From: Corynebacterium genitalium ATCC 33030
Lineage (GTDB): Bacteria; Actinomycetota; Actinomycetes; Mycobacteriales; Mycobacteriaceae
Length of the DNA: 64,000 bases
NCBI RefSeq assembly: GCF_000143825.1
Contig: NZ_CM000961.1
Span: forward strand, 434,001-498,000
Direction of reading: 5' to 3'
The translations under genes were made by a program, and so were the position numbers. Below the pieces are notes generated by a model that made no database searches, was not told where the DNA came from, and was given only the letters and a program-made list of their open reading frames with translations. Positions 28,460 through 37,483 of this stretch are shown in pieces (the stretch's first letter is position 1; each line of letters opens with the position of its first letter).

Positions 28460-29478
28460 AAGGCACCCCTGAGGCCGAGGTGATCCCGCCGGCCGAGCAG
28501 TTCCCGTATGTCGCGCTGTACGTGCAAACGACGAATATCCACCCGAGCACCGGGCGTTTGGTCACCCTCGATGCGGTGGCGTTCGACGACTCTGGGGTGG
28601 TCGGTGAGGAATTCCACCGCATCTTCAACGTCGGCGGTGACCCGGGCCCCATGCACATGCACGGCGTGGAGCCGAACTTGTTCGAGCGCGCCGCGAAGTT
28701 CTCCCGTCACCTTAAGGCGCTGGACAAATTCCTCGACGCGCGCACACTTGTGGTTCATGACGCCCCTATGACGTGGGGGTTCATCGTGTCTGAAGCCCGC
28801 CGCGCGATGAACGCCGCAGCCCGCGCGAACCGTTCCCGTAACCGCAGGCAAGGCCGCCGCAGGCAGCGGGTGGGGCATGTGCCGGCGCCGGAAGGCATCG
28901 TCGATACGCTCGCGACAGCACGCAAGCAGGGCGTGACGCTTATCGACGTCCGACTCGAATCCGTCGCCTCCGCCTCCGGCATCGATGCACCCGCGCCGGA
29001 CGCGAGCCCGCAGCGCGCCGCGCGGCCGGAGGAGGAAACCTCCCGCGAACGCACACTCGTGCTGGTCAGCCTGTTCTTGAAGCAGTTGGAGAACGGTGAG
29101 GTTCTCTCGCGCACCCCTGATGAGCTCGCCCCGGACCGCTTCGGCCTGCAACGCTCGCGCATCCGCGTCGAGGCAGAGAAGAAACAGCCGAAGCAGGGCA
29201 ACCCCGGCCAGTTCACTGACAAGTCCGGCCTGCGCCCCGGTATGGAGGTCGTGGTCACGGACGACATTCAGGCCGACCACGACGAGGTGGTGCAGAAGAT
29301 CCTGGACCTGGACCTGAACTACTCGGAGAAGCTGTCCCGGGAGACATCGCTCGTGGTCAGCAACATCACCGGCCCGCCGGAGCAGCTGCGCGGTAAGGCG
29401 ATGCACGCGCAACGGAAGAACATCCCGCTCGTGACGGACACGGAATTCCTCGCGGCCGCCGCCGAGGCGCTGCGCTAA
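28453..29478 (+). CDS. DnaQ-type exonuclease-fold protein with C-terminal BRCT domain, probably inactive
   Basis: In this 341-residue protein the N-terminal part follows the RNase-T/DnaQ fold (YVALYVQTTNIHPSTGRLVTLDAVAFDDSG ... LVVHDAPMTWGFIVSEAR), and the C-terminal 85 residues resemble a BRCT domain (GMEVVVTDDIQ ... LVVSNITGPPEQLRGKAMHAQRKNIPLVTDTEFLAAA). In active DnaQ the first motif is D-x-E-T-T and the second H-N-x-x-F-D. Here they read Y-V-Q-T-T and H-D-A-P-M-T, so the first two acidic ligands and the Asp of motif II are gone. A basic linker (RSRNRRQGRRRQR) could bind nucleic acid. It may be a binding or scaffold protein. Its position before murT matches dnaQ-annotated genes of other corynebacteria. 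Confidence 0.8.
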   Translation: MVEGTPEAEVIPPAEQFPYVALYVQTTNIHPSTGRLVTLDAVAFDDSGVVGEEFHRIFNVGGDPGPMHMHGVEPNLFERAAKFSRHLKALDKFLDARTLVVHDAPMTWGFIVSEARRAMNAAARANRSRNRRQGRRRQRVGHVPAPEGIVDTLATARKQGVTLIDVRLESVASASGIDAPAPDASPQRAARPEEETSRERTLVLVSLFLKQLENGEVLSRTPDELAPDRFGLQRSRIRVEAEKKQPKQGNPGQFTDKSGLRPGMEVVVTDDIQADHDEVVQKILDLDLNYSEKLSRETSLVVSNITGPPEQLRGKAMHAQRKNIPLVTDTEFLAAAAEALR

Positions 29479-29489
29479 AGTTTCTACCC

Positions 29490-30770
29490 ATGAGTTCAAG
29501 CACGAGCCGGAGCACCACCGGCGGCAGGAGCGCCTTTGCCCGCCTGCGTTCGCGGGCCGCAGTGTCCGCCGCAAAACTAGCCACCACTGCCTCGAGGGCG
29601 ACCGGCCGCGGGGCCGGCGGCATGATCGGCGGCCTTGTCGCCGGTGTGATCGACCCGAACATCCTCGAGGGGCTCGCGGGCCGGCCGACCATCCTGGTCA
29701 CCGGCACCAACGGCAAGTCCACTACGACTGGCATGCTCGCGGCGGCGCTGCGCACGAAGTACACGGTGGCCACCAATGACGGCGGCGACAACATGGACGC
29801 GGGCATCATCTCGGCTCTGCTTGCTGACGGCGCAGCATCCCACGTTGTCCTCGAAGTCGACGAGTTGCATGTTCCCGCCATTGCCGACCGGCTCAAGCCG
29901 GAAGCCCTCGTGCTGCTCAACCTGTCGCGGGACCAGCTCGACAGGGTCGGGGAGATCAATGCGATTGAACGGGCGTTGCGTGGGTGCGTCGAAAAGCATC
30001 CGGAGATGACCGTGATCGCGAACTGCGACGATGTCCTGATGACCTCGGTGGCTCTTGACGCACCGAATGTCGTGTGGGTTTCCGCTGGCGCAGGCTGGCT
30101 CGGTGATTCTGTGTCCAACCCCCGCGGGGCCGGCCACATCGTGCGCGACGAGGACGACTGGTACGCCACCACAGGCGACTTCCGCCGCCCCTCCCCCGAC
30201 TGGGCCGTTACCGACGAAGGCCTGACTGGCCCCGACGGGACCTACCCGCTCGAGCTTGCTCTGCCAGGACGCGCGAACCGCGGCAACGCCGCCCAGGCTG
30301 TGGCCGCCGCTGTCGAGGCCTTCGGGGTCGACGAGGACGCCGCTATCGCCGCCACAGAGAGCATCGACGACGTCGCCGGCCGCTACACCACCATCACCGT
30401 CGGCGACCACCACGCGCGCCTGCTGCTGGCCAAGAACCCCGCGGGCTGGCAGGAGGCTCTGTCCATGGTCGACCGCGATGCTGACGGCCTGGTCATCGCC
30501 GTCAACGGCCAGCAGGGCGACGGTGAGGACTTGTCCTGGCTGTGGGACGTGAAGTTCGAGGACTTCGAAGGAATGTCCGTCAAGGCCGCCGGTGAGCGCG
30601 GAACCGACCTGGCCGTCCGCCTGCTCTACGCCGGCATCGACCACGAGCTCATTCACGACCCCGTCAAGGCGATTCAGGCCTGCCCGCCCGGCCGCGTCGA
30701 GGTCCTGGCCAACTACACCGCGCTGCTCAACCTGAAAAACGCGCTGACGAAGGAGTCCGCCCGTGGATAA
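29490..30770 (+). CDS. murT: lipid II isoglutaminyl synthase, MurT subunit
   Basis: This 426-residue Mur-ligase-like protein, with GatD, amidates the D-Glu of lipid II at the inner membrane face. The ATP site is LVTGTNGKSTTTGML, with the downstream EVDELH and LLNLSRDQLDRVGE. The C-terminal MurT (DUF1727) domain includes LLYAGIDHELIHDPVKAI. The stretch that holds a four-Cys zinc ribbon in S. aureus MurT (about residues 205-240 here) contains no cysteine. TAAAGT lies 8 nt before the ATG, so a leaderless start is possible. The gene overlaps gatD by 8 bp. Confidence 0.95.
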   Translation: MSSSTSRSTTGGRSAFARLRSRAAVSAAKLATTASRATGRGAGGMIGGLVAGVIDPNILEGLAGRPTILVTGTNGKSTTTGMLAAALRTKYTVATNDGGDNMDAGIISALLADGAASHVVLEVDELHVPAIADRLKPEALVLLNLSRDQLDRVGEINAIERALRGCVEKHPEMTVIANCDDVLMTSVALDAPNVVWVSAGAGWLGDSVSNPRGAGHIVRDEDDWYATTGDFRRPSPDWAVTDEGLTGPDGTYPLELALPGRANRGNAAQAVAAAVEAFGVDEDAAIAATESIDDVAGRYTTITVGDHHARLLLAKNPAGWQEALSMVDRDADGLVIAVNGQQGDGEDLSWLWDVKFEDFEGMSVKAAGERGTDLAVRLLYAGIDHELIHDPVKAIQACPPGRVEVLANYTALLNLKNALTKESARG

Positions 30771-31491
30771 CATCCGCATTGGCCTTGTCCTGCCTGACGT
30801 CCTAGGCACCTACGGCGACGACGGCAACGCGCTCGTCCTGCGCGGCCGCGCCCGAATGCGCGGCATGACCGCCGACATTGTGCCGATCAAGCTCGGCGAG
30901 CCGGTTCCCGACGACCTGTCCTGCTACACCATCGGCGGCGGTGAGGACGCAGCCCAGGTTCTCGCCGCGGAGCACCTGCGCGCCGACGGCGGCCTCACCC
31001 GCGCCGCTGCTGCAAGCCGCCCCATCTTCGCCGTGTGCGCAGGGTTGCAAGTACTCGGTGTCTCCTTCCACGCGCAAGGCTCCGCCGTCGACGGCCTGTC
31101 GCTTATCGACGCCACAACCACCCCCCTATCCACCCGCTCCATCGGCGAAGTCTCCTCGGCCCCGACCAAAGCCGGCATCACCCGCGAGCTGACCCAGCCG
31201 CTGACCGGTTTTGAGAACCACCTCGGAGGCACCGTCTTGGGCCCCGACGCCGAGCCGTTGGGCACCGTCCGGACCGGCAACGGCAACGGCGGCGGTGCTG
31301 GCAGTGCCCGCGTCGAAGGGGTTGTCCAAGGCAGCGTGATCGCCACCTACATGCACGGCCCGGCGCTGGCCCGCAACCCTGAACTGGCGGACCTCATCCT
31401 CGCCCAGGCGCTAGACATTCCCCTGTCCGACCTCGCGCCCCTCGAGCTTCCCGAGGTCGATCGCCTGCGCCTCGAGCGCCTGAAAGGCTAA
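30763..31491 (+). CDS. gatD: lipid II isoglutaminyl synthase, glutaminase subunit GatD
   Basis: This 242-residue class-I-like (CobB/CobQ type) glutamine amidotransferase supplies ammonia to MurT. It has the nucleophile Cys in PIFAVCAGLQVLG, the His in IATYMHGPALARNPELAD, the N-terminal LPDVLGTYGDDGNALVL and the oxyanion region TIGGGEDAAQ. It starts inside murT. The pair is essential in several Gram-positive bacteria. The C-terminus ends near a set of inverted GGAATACT repeats. Confidence 0.95.
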   Translation: MDNIRIGLVLPDVLGTYGDDGNALVLRGRARMRGMTADIVPIKLGEPVPDDLSCYTIGGGEDAAQVLAAEHLRADGGLTRAAAASRPIFAVCAGLQVLGVSFHAQGSAVDGLSLIDATTTPLSTRSIGEVSSAPTKAGITRELTQPLTGFENHLGGTVLGPDAEPLGTVRTGNGNGGGAGSARVEGVVQGSVIATYMHGPALARNPELADLILAQALDIPLSDLAPLELPEVDRLRLERLKG

Positions 31492-31514
31492 CCTCCCCCT
31501 TCCGCCTTTCCGCG

Positions 31515-31609
31515 CTGGAATACTACTGGCCCTTTTCCGGAATACTGCTCACACAGACACGCAGGTCAAAAGGGTGCGATCTGTCTTATATTCTCCAGCA
31601 GTATTCCAG
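31515..31609. repeat. three copies of a GGAATACTnCT element, two direct and one inverted
   Basis: CTGGAATACTACTGG (31515-31529), GGAATACTGCT (31539-31549) and the complement CCAGCAGTATTCCAG (31595-31609) lie between the convergent gatD and recR genes. Copy 2 and copy 3 pair perfectly over 11 bp with a 45-bp loop. Copy 1 and copy 3 pair over 15 bp with one mismatch. Confidence 0.7.
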
Positions 31610-31641
31610 GCGAGCGTGCTGGCGGGGTGAGGAACCAGCGG

Positions 31642-32295
31642 CTACAAAGTGAGGCGGCCGGACAACGCGCGGGAAAGGGTGAGTTCGTCCACGAACTCCA
31701 AATCCCCGCCGAGCGGCATGCCCGATGCCAACCGCGACACAGTCAGTTCCGGGAAGTCCTTGAGCAGCCGAGCCAAGTAGGACGCTGTGGCCTCACCCTC
31801 TGTATCGGGGTCGGTGGCCAAGATGACCTCGTGAATCTCGGGGATGCTATCTGCGTCATCCGGATCGCGGTCCGGCAACACCCCGCCAATCCGTTGCAAC
31901 AGCGACGAGATGGACAGGTCCTTCGGCCCGACATTCGCCAGCGGGTCCAGTGCCCCGCCGAGCACGTGGTAACGGCCCGTGTACTCCCCTGTGCGCTCGA
32001 TGACCTGGATGTCCTTTGCGTCCTCGACAACGCAGATCAGTCCCGCGTCGCGCCCCGAGTCCGCACAGACTCGGCAGACTTCCTCGCGGGAAACGTTGCT
32101 GCAGATCCGGCAGAAGGTCACCCCGTCACGGACTGCCCCCAACGCCGCGCGGAGCCGGTCAATGTCCTCCGGATCGGTCTTGAGCAGGTGGAACGCAATC
32201 CGTTGCGCCGACTTCGGTCCGACACCGGGCAGGCGGGAAAATTCATCGATCAGATCTTGCAGCGGGCCTTCAAACACCGTTGCAATACTAGTCAC
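31642..32295 (-). CDS. recR: recombination mediator RecR
   Basis: This 217-residue protein acts with RecF/RecO to load RecA at gaps. It has the N-terminal helix-hairpin-helix ([22 protein letters not shown]), the four-Cys zinc finger ([24 protein letters not shown]), a Toprim domain ([29 protein letters not shown] ... [18 protein letters not shown]) and the C-terminal Walker-like end. It forms the recR-ybaB-dnaX order typical of bacteria, read dnaX to ybaB to recR on the minus strand. A hairpin lies between ybaB and recR. Confidence 0.97.
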   Translation of the reverse strand: MTSIATVFEGPLQDLIDEFSRLPGVGPKSAQRIAFHLLKTDPEDIDRLRAALGAVRDGVTFCRICSNVSREEVCRVCADSGRDAGLICVVEDAKDIQVIERTGEYTGRYHVLGGALDPLANVGPKDLSISSLLQRIGGVLPDRDPDDADSIPEIHEVILATDPDTEGEATASYLARLLKDFPELTVSRLASGMPLGGDLEFVDELTLSRALSGRLTL

Positions 32296-32355
32296 TCACC
32301 CACCGGCCGGTTGCCACCGAGGACCCCGGAGGTCGCCAACACCACCCCGAAACGC

Positions 32356-32381
32356 AAACAGGGCCCCGAAAGGCCCTGTTT
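32356..32381 (-). terminator. hairpin between ybaB and recR
   Basis: Arms AAACAGGGCC and GGCCCTGTTT pair perfectly around a 6-nt loop. The U-tract on the minus side is weak (TTTGCGTTTC), so it may only attenuate transcription into recR. Confidence 0.65.
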
Positions 32382-32412
32382 GATAGTGCCGACCTCAGTC
32401 GGCCGTCGGCTA

Positions 32413-32769
32413 CTAGCCGCCGAACATCTGGGTGAAGTCGTTACCCTCACCCGCGCCCGGCTGGGTCAGCGGGCCGAGCTTCTCTTGGGCGAGTTGGCCA
32501 GCCTTGGTGTGCGCATCGCGGTATGCGGCGAGGATCAGGTCCTGGAGGGTCTCCACATCTTCGGGATCAACAGCCTCCGGGTCGATCTTCAGGTCGGTGA
32601 TGTCTGCGCCACCGGTCATCGTGATGGTCACCAGGCCGCCACCAGCGGTGCCCTGCACGTTGGTCGCGAGGATTTCCTCCTGCGCGCGCTGCATCTGCGC
32701 CTGAACCTCAGCCGCCTGGCGGATGAGTTCCTGCATATCGGGCATACCGGGCTGATCGGGCTGAGTCAT
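32413..32769 (-). CDS. YbaB/EbfC nucleoid-associated protein
   Basis: This 118-residue protein has the YbaB pattern: MQELIRQAAEVQAQMQRAQEEIL, the central VTITMTGGADITDLKIDPEAVDPEDVETLQDLILAAYRDAHTKA, and a flexible C-terminus rich in Gly. YbaB dimers bind DNA with little sequence preference. AAAGGAAAGG precedes ATG 32769. It lies between dnaX and recR, its usual location. Confidence 0.93.
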   Translation of the reverse strand: MTQPDQPGMPDMQELIRQAAEVQAQMQRAQEEILATNVQGTAGGGLVTITMTGGADITDLKIDPEAVDPEDVETLQDLILAAYRDAHTKAGQLAQEKLGPLTQPGAGEGNDFTQMFGG

Positions 32770-32829
32770 GATTGTTGGCCTTTCCTTTGATTTCGTTTCA
32801 CACCAGTGTAGCGAGAAGCGCCAGGGGGC

Positions 32830-35319
32830 TTACAGGGGACGGGCGCCGAGCTCGTCGGCAAGCAACTCCATCGCCATTTCCGTCGGGTTGCGGCGATCGA
32901 GCTCTCCAGCCTCCTGGGACTGATCGACCATGTCGCGCTCTTCGTCCTCGCGCGAGTAGGCGGCGGGTTCCTCATCGGGCGCGTCGGGGAAATCGTCGGC
33001 AGGCTCAGGCGGCAACGGGGTGCCATCGCTGAAGCCCTGGAAGTCGCGGTTACGGGATCGACGACCTACCGCGGCAGCTGCCGCAGCCGCTGCAGCTGCT
33101 GCCCCGGTGAGTTCTTGGGTGAGTGCACTCTGGGCCGGGCCCTCTTGAGTCGCCGCGTACTCCGTTGCAAGTGCCGACGTCTCCTCCGAGCCGTCCGGCA
33201 CCGCATCCGGTTCGTCCGTCCCGGCGTCGGGCTGGCTCTCGTCGTCTTCCACAGGCGCGGGAGCGGGTTCCGGAGTCACCGACGGGTTGTCCTGAGCGGC
33301 GGAACCGTCAGCCGTATCTGTCGGATTCTCTGCGCGGACTTCGTCGGGGTTCTTCTCCTGCTCCTGTCTCGCCTCTGGCTGAGGCACCGCCGGCTGGCTC
33401 GGCGTTGGATTTGGTGGCGGGGTCGGTTTCCACTCGTTGCGTTTCGGTGGGGGTTGGGGCTCAAAGCCCGCGGCTTTTGGGTCCGTACCCACCACACAGC
33501 GCACGGCGACTTCAGTGCCGAGTTTCTCGGCGAACGCAGCAACGATGTCGACGTTGTTGTGCTCGGAATTGATGGCGTTGGCCAAAGCGCCGGTGTTGTG
33601 GCCGACAATGAGGGTGCCGTTTTCCATGCCCAACGGCTTGGCCTCGGTCAGCATGATCTCCGCGACCTTGTTGCGCTCGCCCACGAACTGGCGCAGCGTG
33701 ATCCATTCGCGGTGAATACGGTCCATAAGGTCATCGCTGGCGCTGTCATCACTACCGTCCGACGTTGCCTCCGAAACCGGTTCCGTCGGCTCCGGTTCGG
33801 CACGCTCTCGCGGTTCAGCCTGCTCCTGAGGCTCGGAGCGCGAAGGCTCACGCTCCGGTTGCCCCGGTTCCGGATGAGCGGGCTGCTCCGGCTCCGGCTG
33901 AGCGGGCTGCGCAGTCTGTTCCTGCGGCTCCGGCGCCGATGGCTGGGCAGGTTCGGACGGGGCTGGCTGTGCCGGACGCGACTGTTGGCTCTGCTGGGGT
34001 TGTGCAGGCTGCGCTTTGGGCGCTTCCCGCGGCGCCGGCGTGGATTGCGACACTACGTCGGCTGTGGCCTGCACCGCGGCAGCGGCCGCGAGCGCAGCGG
34101 CGGCACCGCGCGGCTGGTCACCCATGCCGACAGCTTCAGCGGAGGCATCGCGAATCTCCTCCAGACCTGTAATGGCAGCTGGGGCCTGGGTGCCGGCGGA
34201 CACGCCGAGCAGGTGCGCCATCATGATTTCCAGCAGCAGGCGAGGGGAGGTCGCGCCGCGCAGCATCCCGAGTCGCTCGTTGACCTCTGTGGCCAGGTGC
34301 GCCAGCTGGGTGCCGGTGAAAGAGTCGGCTTCGGCGGCAAGGATCTGGGCGCGGTCGGTCGGTGCGTCGACAAGCCCCTGGTCGAAGGCGTCGGGCACTT
34401 CCCGCAGGATCATCAGGTCGCGCAACCGATCAAGCAGGTCGATGGCGAAGCGGCGAGGTTCGTGGCCGGCTTCGATGACGTCATCCACCGTTTGGAAAAG
34501 GGCTGCAGGGTTGCGCTCGGCGAGGGCGTCGACAGTCGCGTCGATAAGCGAAAGATCCGTGACCCCCAGCAACGGCAACGCGAGATCGTAGGTCAACCCG
34601 TCGGGGCCTGCGCCCGCGAGCAGCTGATCCAAGATGGACAGCGTGTCACGCGGGGAACCGCCGCCGGCACGGATGACCAGTGGATACACGTCGTCGGAGA
34701 CAGTCACGCCCTCGGCCGCGACTGTGCGCTCGAGTAGTGAGCGCATCGCGTTCGGCGTGAGCAGGCGGAATGGGTAGTGGTGGGTGCGCGAACGGATCGT
34801 GCCGATGATGTTTTCCGGCTCCGTCGTTGCGAAGATGAATACGAGATGCTCCGGCGGCTCCTCCACCACTTTGAGCAGGGCGTTCGCGCCTTCGCGGGTA
34901 ATCATGTGCGCCTCATCGACGATGAAGACGCGATAGCGCGACTCCGCCGGCGCGAACATGGCGCTCTCACGCAGCGCACGCATGTCCTCCACACCGCGGT
35001 GCGATGCGGCGTCAAGCTCTGTCACATCGAGGTTGCCCGGCCCACCCGGCGCGAGCGACACGCACGAGGCGCACACTCCGCACGGTGTCGACGTCGGCCC
35101 TTCGACGCAGTTCAGCGACCGCGCCAAAATGCGTGCCGACGACGTCTTGCCCGTACCCCTCGGCCCCGAGAACAAATAAGCGTGGTTGATCCGCCCGTTG
35201 TCCAGCGCGGTCGACAGCGGGCGGGTCACCTGGTCCTGCCCGATCATCTCGGCGAACGAGCCTGGGCGGTACTTCCTGTAGAGAGCCACGGCACTAACCC
35301 TACTATTCGCCCCGGACAC
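32830..35319 (-). CDS. dnaX: DNA polymerase III subunits gamma/tau
   Basis: This 829-residue clamp-loader ATPase has Walker A SGPRGTGKTSSARIL, a zinc module (NCVEGPTSTPCGVCASC), Walker B VFIVDEAHMI, the sensor region VFIFATTEPENIIGTIRSRTHHYPF, and domain III up to about residue 365. The C-terminal half is a long low-complexity region rich in Pro, Gln, Glu and Ala, with a short folded segment (about 535-620) near WITLRQFVGERNKVAEIML that corresponds to the tau region. The start at 35319 gives the usual VALYRKYRPGSFAEMIGQDQV a few residues in, so a later start near VSAVALYRKYRP is possible. Confidence 0.96.
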   Translation of the reverse strand: MSGANSRVSAVALYRKYRPGSFAEMIGQDQVTRPLSTALDNGRINHAYLFSGPRGTGKTSSARILARSLNCVEGPTSTPCGVCASCVSLAPGGPGNLDVTELDAASHRGVEDMRALRESAMFAPAESRYRVFIVDEAHMITREGANALLKVVEEPPEHLVFIFATTEPENIIGTIRSRTHHYPFRLLTPNAMRSLLERTVAAEGVTVSDDVYPLVIRAGGGSPRDTLSILDQLLAGAGPDGLTYDLALPLLGVTDLSLIDATVDALAERNPAALFQTVDDVIEAGHEPRRFAIDLLDRLRDLMILREVPDAFDQGLVDAPTDRAQILAAEADSFTGTQLAHLATEVNERLGMLRGATSPRLLLEIMMAHLLGVSAGTQAPAAITGLEEIRDASAEAVGMGDQPRGAAAALAAAAAVQATADVVSQSTPAPREAPKAQPAQPQQSQQSRPAQPAPSEPAQPSAPEPQEQTAQPAQPEPEQPAHPEPGQPEREPSRSEPQEQAEPRERAEPEPTEPVSEATSDGSDDSASDDLMDRIHREWITLRQFVGERNKVAEIMLTEAKPLGMENGTLIVGHNTGALANAINSEHNNVDIVAAFAEKLGTEVAVRCVVGTDPKAAGFEPQPPPKRNEWKPTPPPNPTPSQPAVPQPEARQEQEKNPDEVRAENPTDTADGSAAQDNPSVTPEPAPAPVEDDESQPDAGTDEPDAVPDGSEETSALATEYAATQEGPAQSALTQELTGAAAAAAAAAAAVGRRSRNRDFQGFSDGTPLPPEPADDFPDAPDEEPAAYSREDEERDMVDQSQEAGELDRRNPTEMAMELLADELGARPL

Positions 35320-35337
35320 TGTCGCCGACCTCAGTGT

Positions 35338-36729
35338 TTAGTCGTTCAGCCGGCCCGTCTCCGCGAGAACCTTGGTGCGCAGCGGCCCGGTTGCCGCCAC
35401 CGCTGCGACGCAGCCGAGGAAGGCCAGCAGAATCAATGCGGCGAACAGTGCGAGATGCTTGCCGACGTCCGCGTAGACCACGACGACGATCGACCCCATG
35501 AGTGCGCCCATACAGAACCCCATCACCATCGCGAGAAGCATGGGCACGCCGACTTCACGCACCGCGGTGCGGGTGTGGAAGCTCGTCGGTGCACCGATGA
35601 AATAAAGCGCCTGGGTCAATTGCTTCTGCTCAACAACGGACAGCGACTGGGTGAGCAGGGTCGAGGCGGCCAGCAACACGGCACCGAAGACCGCCGTGAT
35701 CGCCAGGCCTGTACTGATATCCGTGGTCATCATCGCAGTGGCCGGATCGACTTCTAACACCGGGACCGATGCGGCCCAGCTGCCGACACCGGCGATGAGA
35801 GACACGAAGAACAACGCTGTCACCCGCTTCCACGTGGTGCGCACCCCGCGGCCAACTCTTCTGGTGGCCACGTAGTTCGCGGCACCGGGCATTCCGTAGC
35901 TCAGACGCGAGATGAGCTGAATCATCCCTACCGCGATGACCCCATTGATCACCAGAATGAAGCCGACAATCATAAGCACCATGGCGAATTCGAGCGCATC
36001 CGAACCTGGTGTAATAGAGAGCCTGGAGAGCACACGGTAGAGCGCAATAGCCGCAATCACCGACAGGACGAGAACAACGACGCTTTGGCCCTTGGGCGGG
36101 ACTTTCCGGGCCACGCCGAGCGGGGTGATGGCCACCCGGCGCAGCGCCAGCCAGACGGAACCAGCGGCGAGAACCAGCACCAGTAGCCATACTGCAGGCA
36201 CGAGCCACCACGTGAACATTTCCCACGTGCCGATGCGCTTTTTCTGCAGGGTCAGCAGCGACCACGCAGGCACCGTGGCTAGGTAGAGTGCCGTGCCGAG
36301 CACCAATCCGACGGCCGCCTGCCGCAGCGCGTCGAGGGTCATCATGCCGCGCACCTGGCGCGCAGTTGCGCCGATGAGACGCAGCGCGGCCAACTGTTCT
36401 TCCCGCCCGCCCAGGTTCGTGCGCGCGGCCTGGGTGAGCAGGCCTAGCAACGTAGGCAGCAAGAGAATGCCGGCGAACAGGGCGAGAAACACGTAGCTCG
36501 AAGAGAACGGCGTTCCAAACTCTTCAGCACCTGCAGCAATCTCCGCGTGGGGGTTGCGGTGCCGCTCAAAGAACATCCATGTGCCGCCGGCAAGGGTCAA
36601 CAGCATCCACGTGGACAGGGTGAACGCCGCCAGGGACAAAGCCCCTACCCAGCGCTCGCCGCTGTTGCGCTGCGCCCGGGCGTCGCGCGACTGGGACCGT
36701 GCAGCTTTCATCAAGGTCGTTGCGCTCAT
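35338..36729 (-). CDS. FtsX-type ABC transporter permease
   Basis: This 463-residue permease has two FtsX-like domains. An N-terminal membrane segment precedes an extracellular loop, then three helices with the motif GREEQLAALRLIGATARQVRGMMTLDALRQAAVGLVLG, repeated in the second half as VVEQKQLTQALYFIGAPTSFHTRTAVREVGVPMLLAMVMG. Such permeases with LolD/MacB-type ATPases export lipids or peptides or sense antibiotics. The start overlaps the ATPase stop by four bases. With the divergent two-component genes it resembles a BceAB- or LiaRS-like detoxification module. The substrate is not evident. Confidence 0.88.
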   Translation of the reverse strand: MSATTLMKAARSQSRDARAQRNSGERWVGALSLAAFTLSTWMLLTLAGGTWMFFERHRNPHAEIAAGAEEFGTPFSSSYVFLALFAGILLLPTLLGLLTQAARTNLGGREEQLAALRLIGATARQVRGMMTLDALRQAAVGLVLGTALYLATVPAWSLLTLQKKRIGTWEMFTWWLVPAVWLLVLVLAAGSVWLALRRVAITPLGVARKVPPKGQSVVVLVLSVIAAIALYRVLSRLSITPGSDALEFAMVLMIVGFILVINGVIAVGMIQLISRLSYGMPGAANYVATRRVGRGVRTTWKRVTALFFVSLIAGVGSWAASVPVLEVDPATAMMTTDISTGLAITAVFGAVLLAASTLLTQSLSVVEQKQLTQALYFIGAPTSFHTRTAVREVGVPMLLAMVMGFCMGALMGSIVVVVYADVGKHLALFAALILLAFLGCVAAVAATGPLRTKVLAETGRLND

Positions 36730-37400
36730 GCCGCCGCCTCCGAGTGGATCAAGCCGTCGCGGATTTCAATCCGCCGGTCGCACCATGCGGCGATGTTCGG
36801 GTCGTGGGTGACCAGTACCAACGTCACCCCGGCTTTGCGCGTGATCGCGGTGATCTGCTGCATGACCTCGTGCCCGGTTGCTTGGTCCAGCGCGGCGGTC
36901 GGCTCATCGGCGAAGACGACCAGCGGCGGACCGCCGAAAGCGCGGGCGATGGCGACGCGCTGCGCCTGGCCGCCGGAGAGCTGGCCGGGAAAACGGTCCA
37001 CAAAGTCACCCATGCCCAGCCTGCCGAGAATGTCGGCTGCCGCGGCGTGCGCGTCCTTCTGGGGTGTGCCGCGCAGAATCTGCGGCAGCGCCACATTCTC
37101 CTTCGCGGTCAGCTCGGGGAGGAGTTGCCCGTCCTGGAAGATGAAGCCGAAGTGGTCGAGGCGGAGTTCGGAACGCTCGGCGTCGTTAAGCGATGCGATA
37201 TTGCGCCCGTTGAAGAGGATCTCGCCGGTATCCGGCACAAGCACCCCCGACATGCAGTGCAGCAGGGTCGACTTGCCCGAGCCGGACGGTCCCATGATAG
37301 CCACCGACTGGCCGGCCTCGACGGTGAGGCTGATGCCTTCTAGAACCCGTTGTTGGGTGAATGATTTCGTGATGTCGCGTAGTTCAAGCATGCTTTCCAT
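36726..37400 (-). CDS. ABC transporter ATPase, LolD/MacB class
   Basis: This protein of about 224 residues has Walker A MGPSGSGKSTLLHC, Q-loop FIFQDGQLLPEL, signature LSGGQAQRVAIARA, Walker B LVVFADEPTAALD and the switch His in LVLVTHDPNIA. GGAGG lies 4 nt before ATG 37400, and a second ATG nine bases on (MLELRDITKSF) is an equally plausible start. It is the partner of the overlapping FtsX-type permease. The 20-bp palindrome at 37448-37467 lies upstream and may control both this operon and the divergent kinase operon. Confidence 0.92.
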   Translation of the reverse strand: MESMLELRDITKSFTQQRVLEGISLTVEAGQSVAIMGPSGSGKSTLLHCMSGVLVPDTGEILFNGRNIASLNDAERSELRLDHFGFIFQDGQLLPELTAKENVALPQILRGTPQKDAHAAAADILGRLGMGDFVDRFPGQLSGGQAQRVAIARAFGGPPLVVFADEPTAALDQATGHEVMQQITAITRKAGVTLVLVTHDPNIAAWCDRRIEIRDGLIHSEAAA

Positions 37401-37447
37401 TTCACCTCCGGCTGCAGTCACGGACCATGGTGCGGACTCCCGAATAA

Positions 37448-37467
37448 GGGTAGTGCCAGCACTACCC
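37448..37467. promoter_or_regulatory. 20-bp palindromic operator in divergent promoter
   Basis: Arms GGGTAGTGC and GCACTACCC are perfect complements separated by CA. The site lies 47 bp before the ATPase start and immediately before the kinase -10 (TACTGT, 37471-37476), where it would overlap the -35 region. It is probably the binding site of the neighbouring LuxR-type regulator. Confidence 0.65.
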
Positions 37468-37483
37468 CGCTACTGTGTGACAC

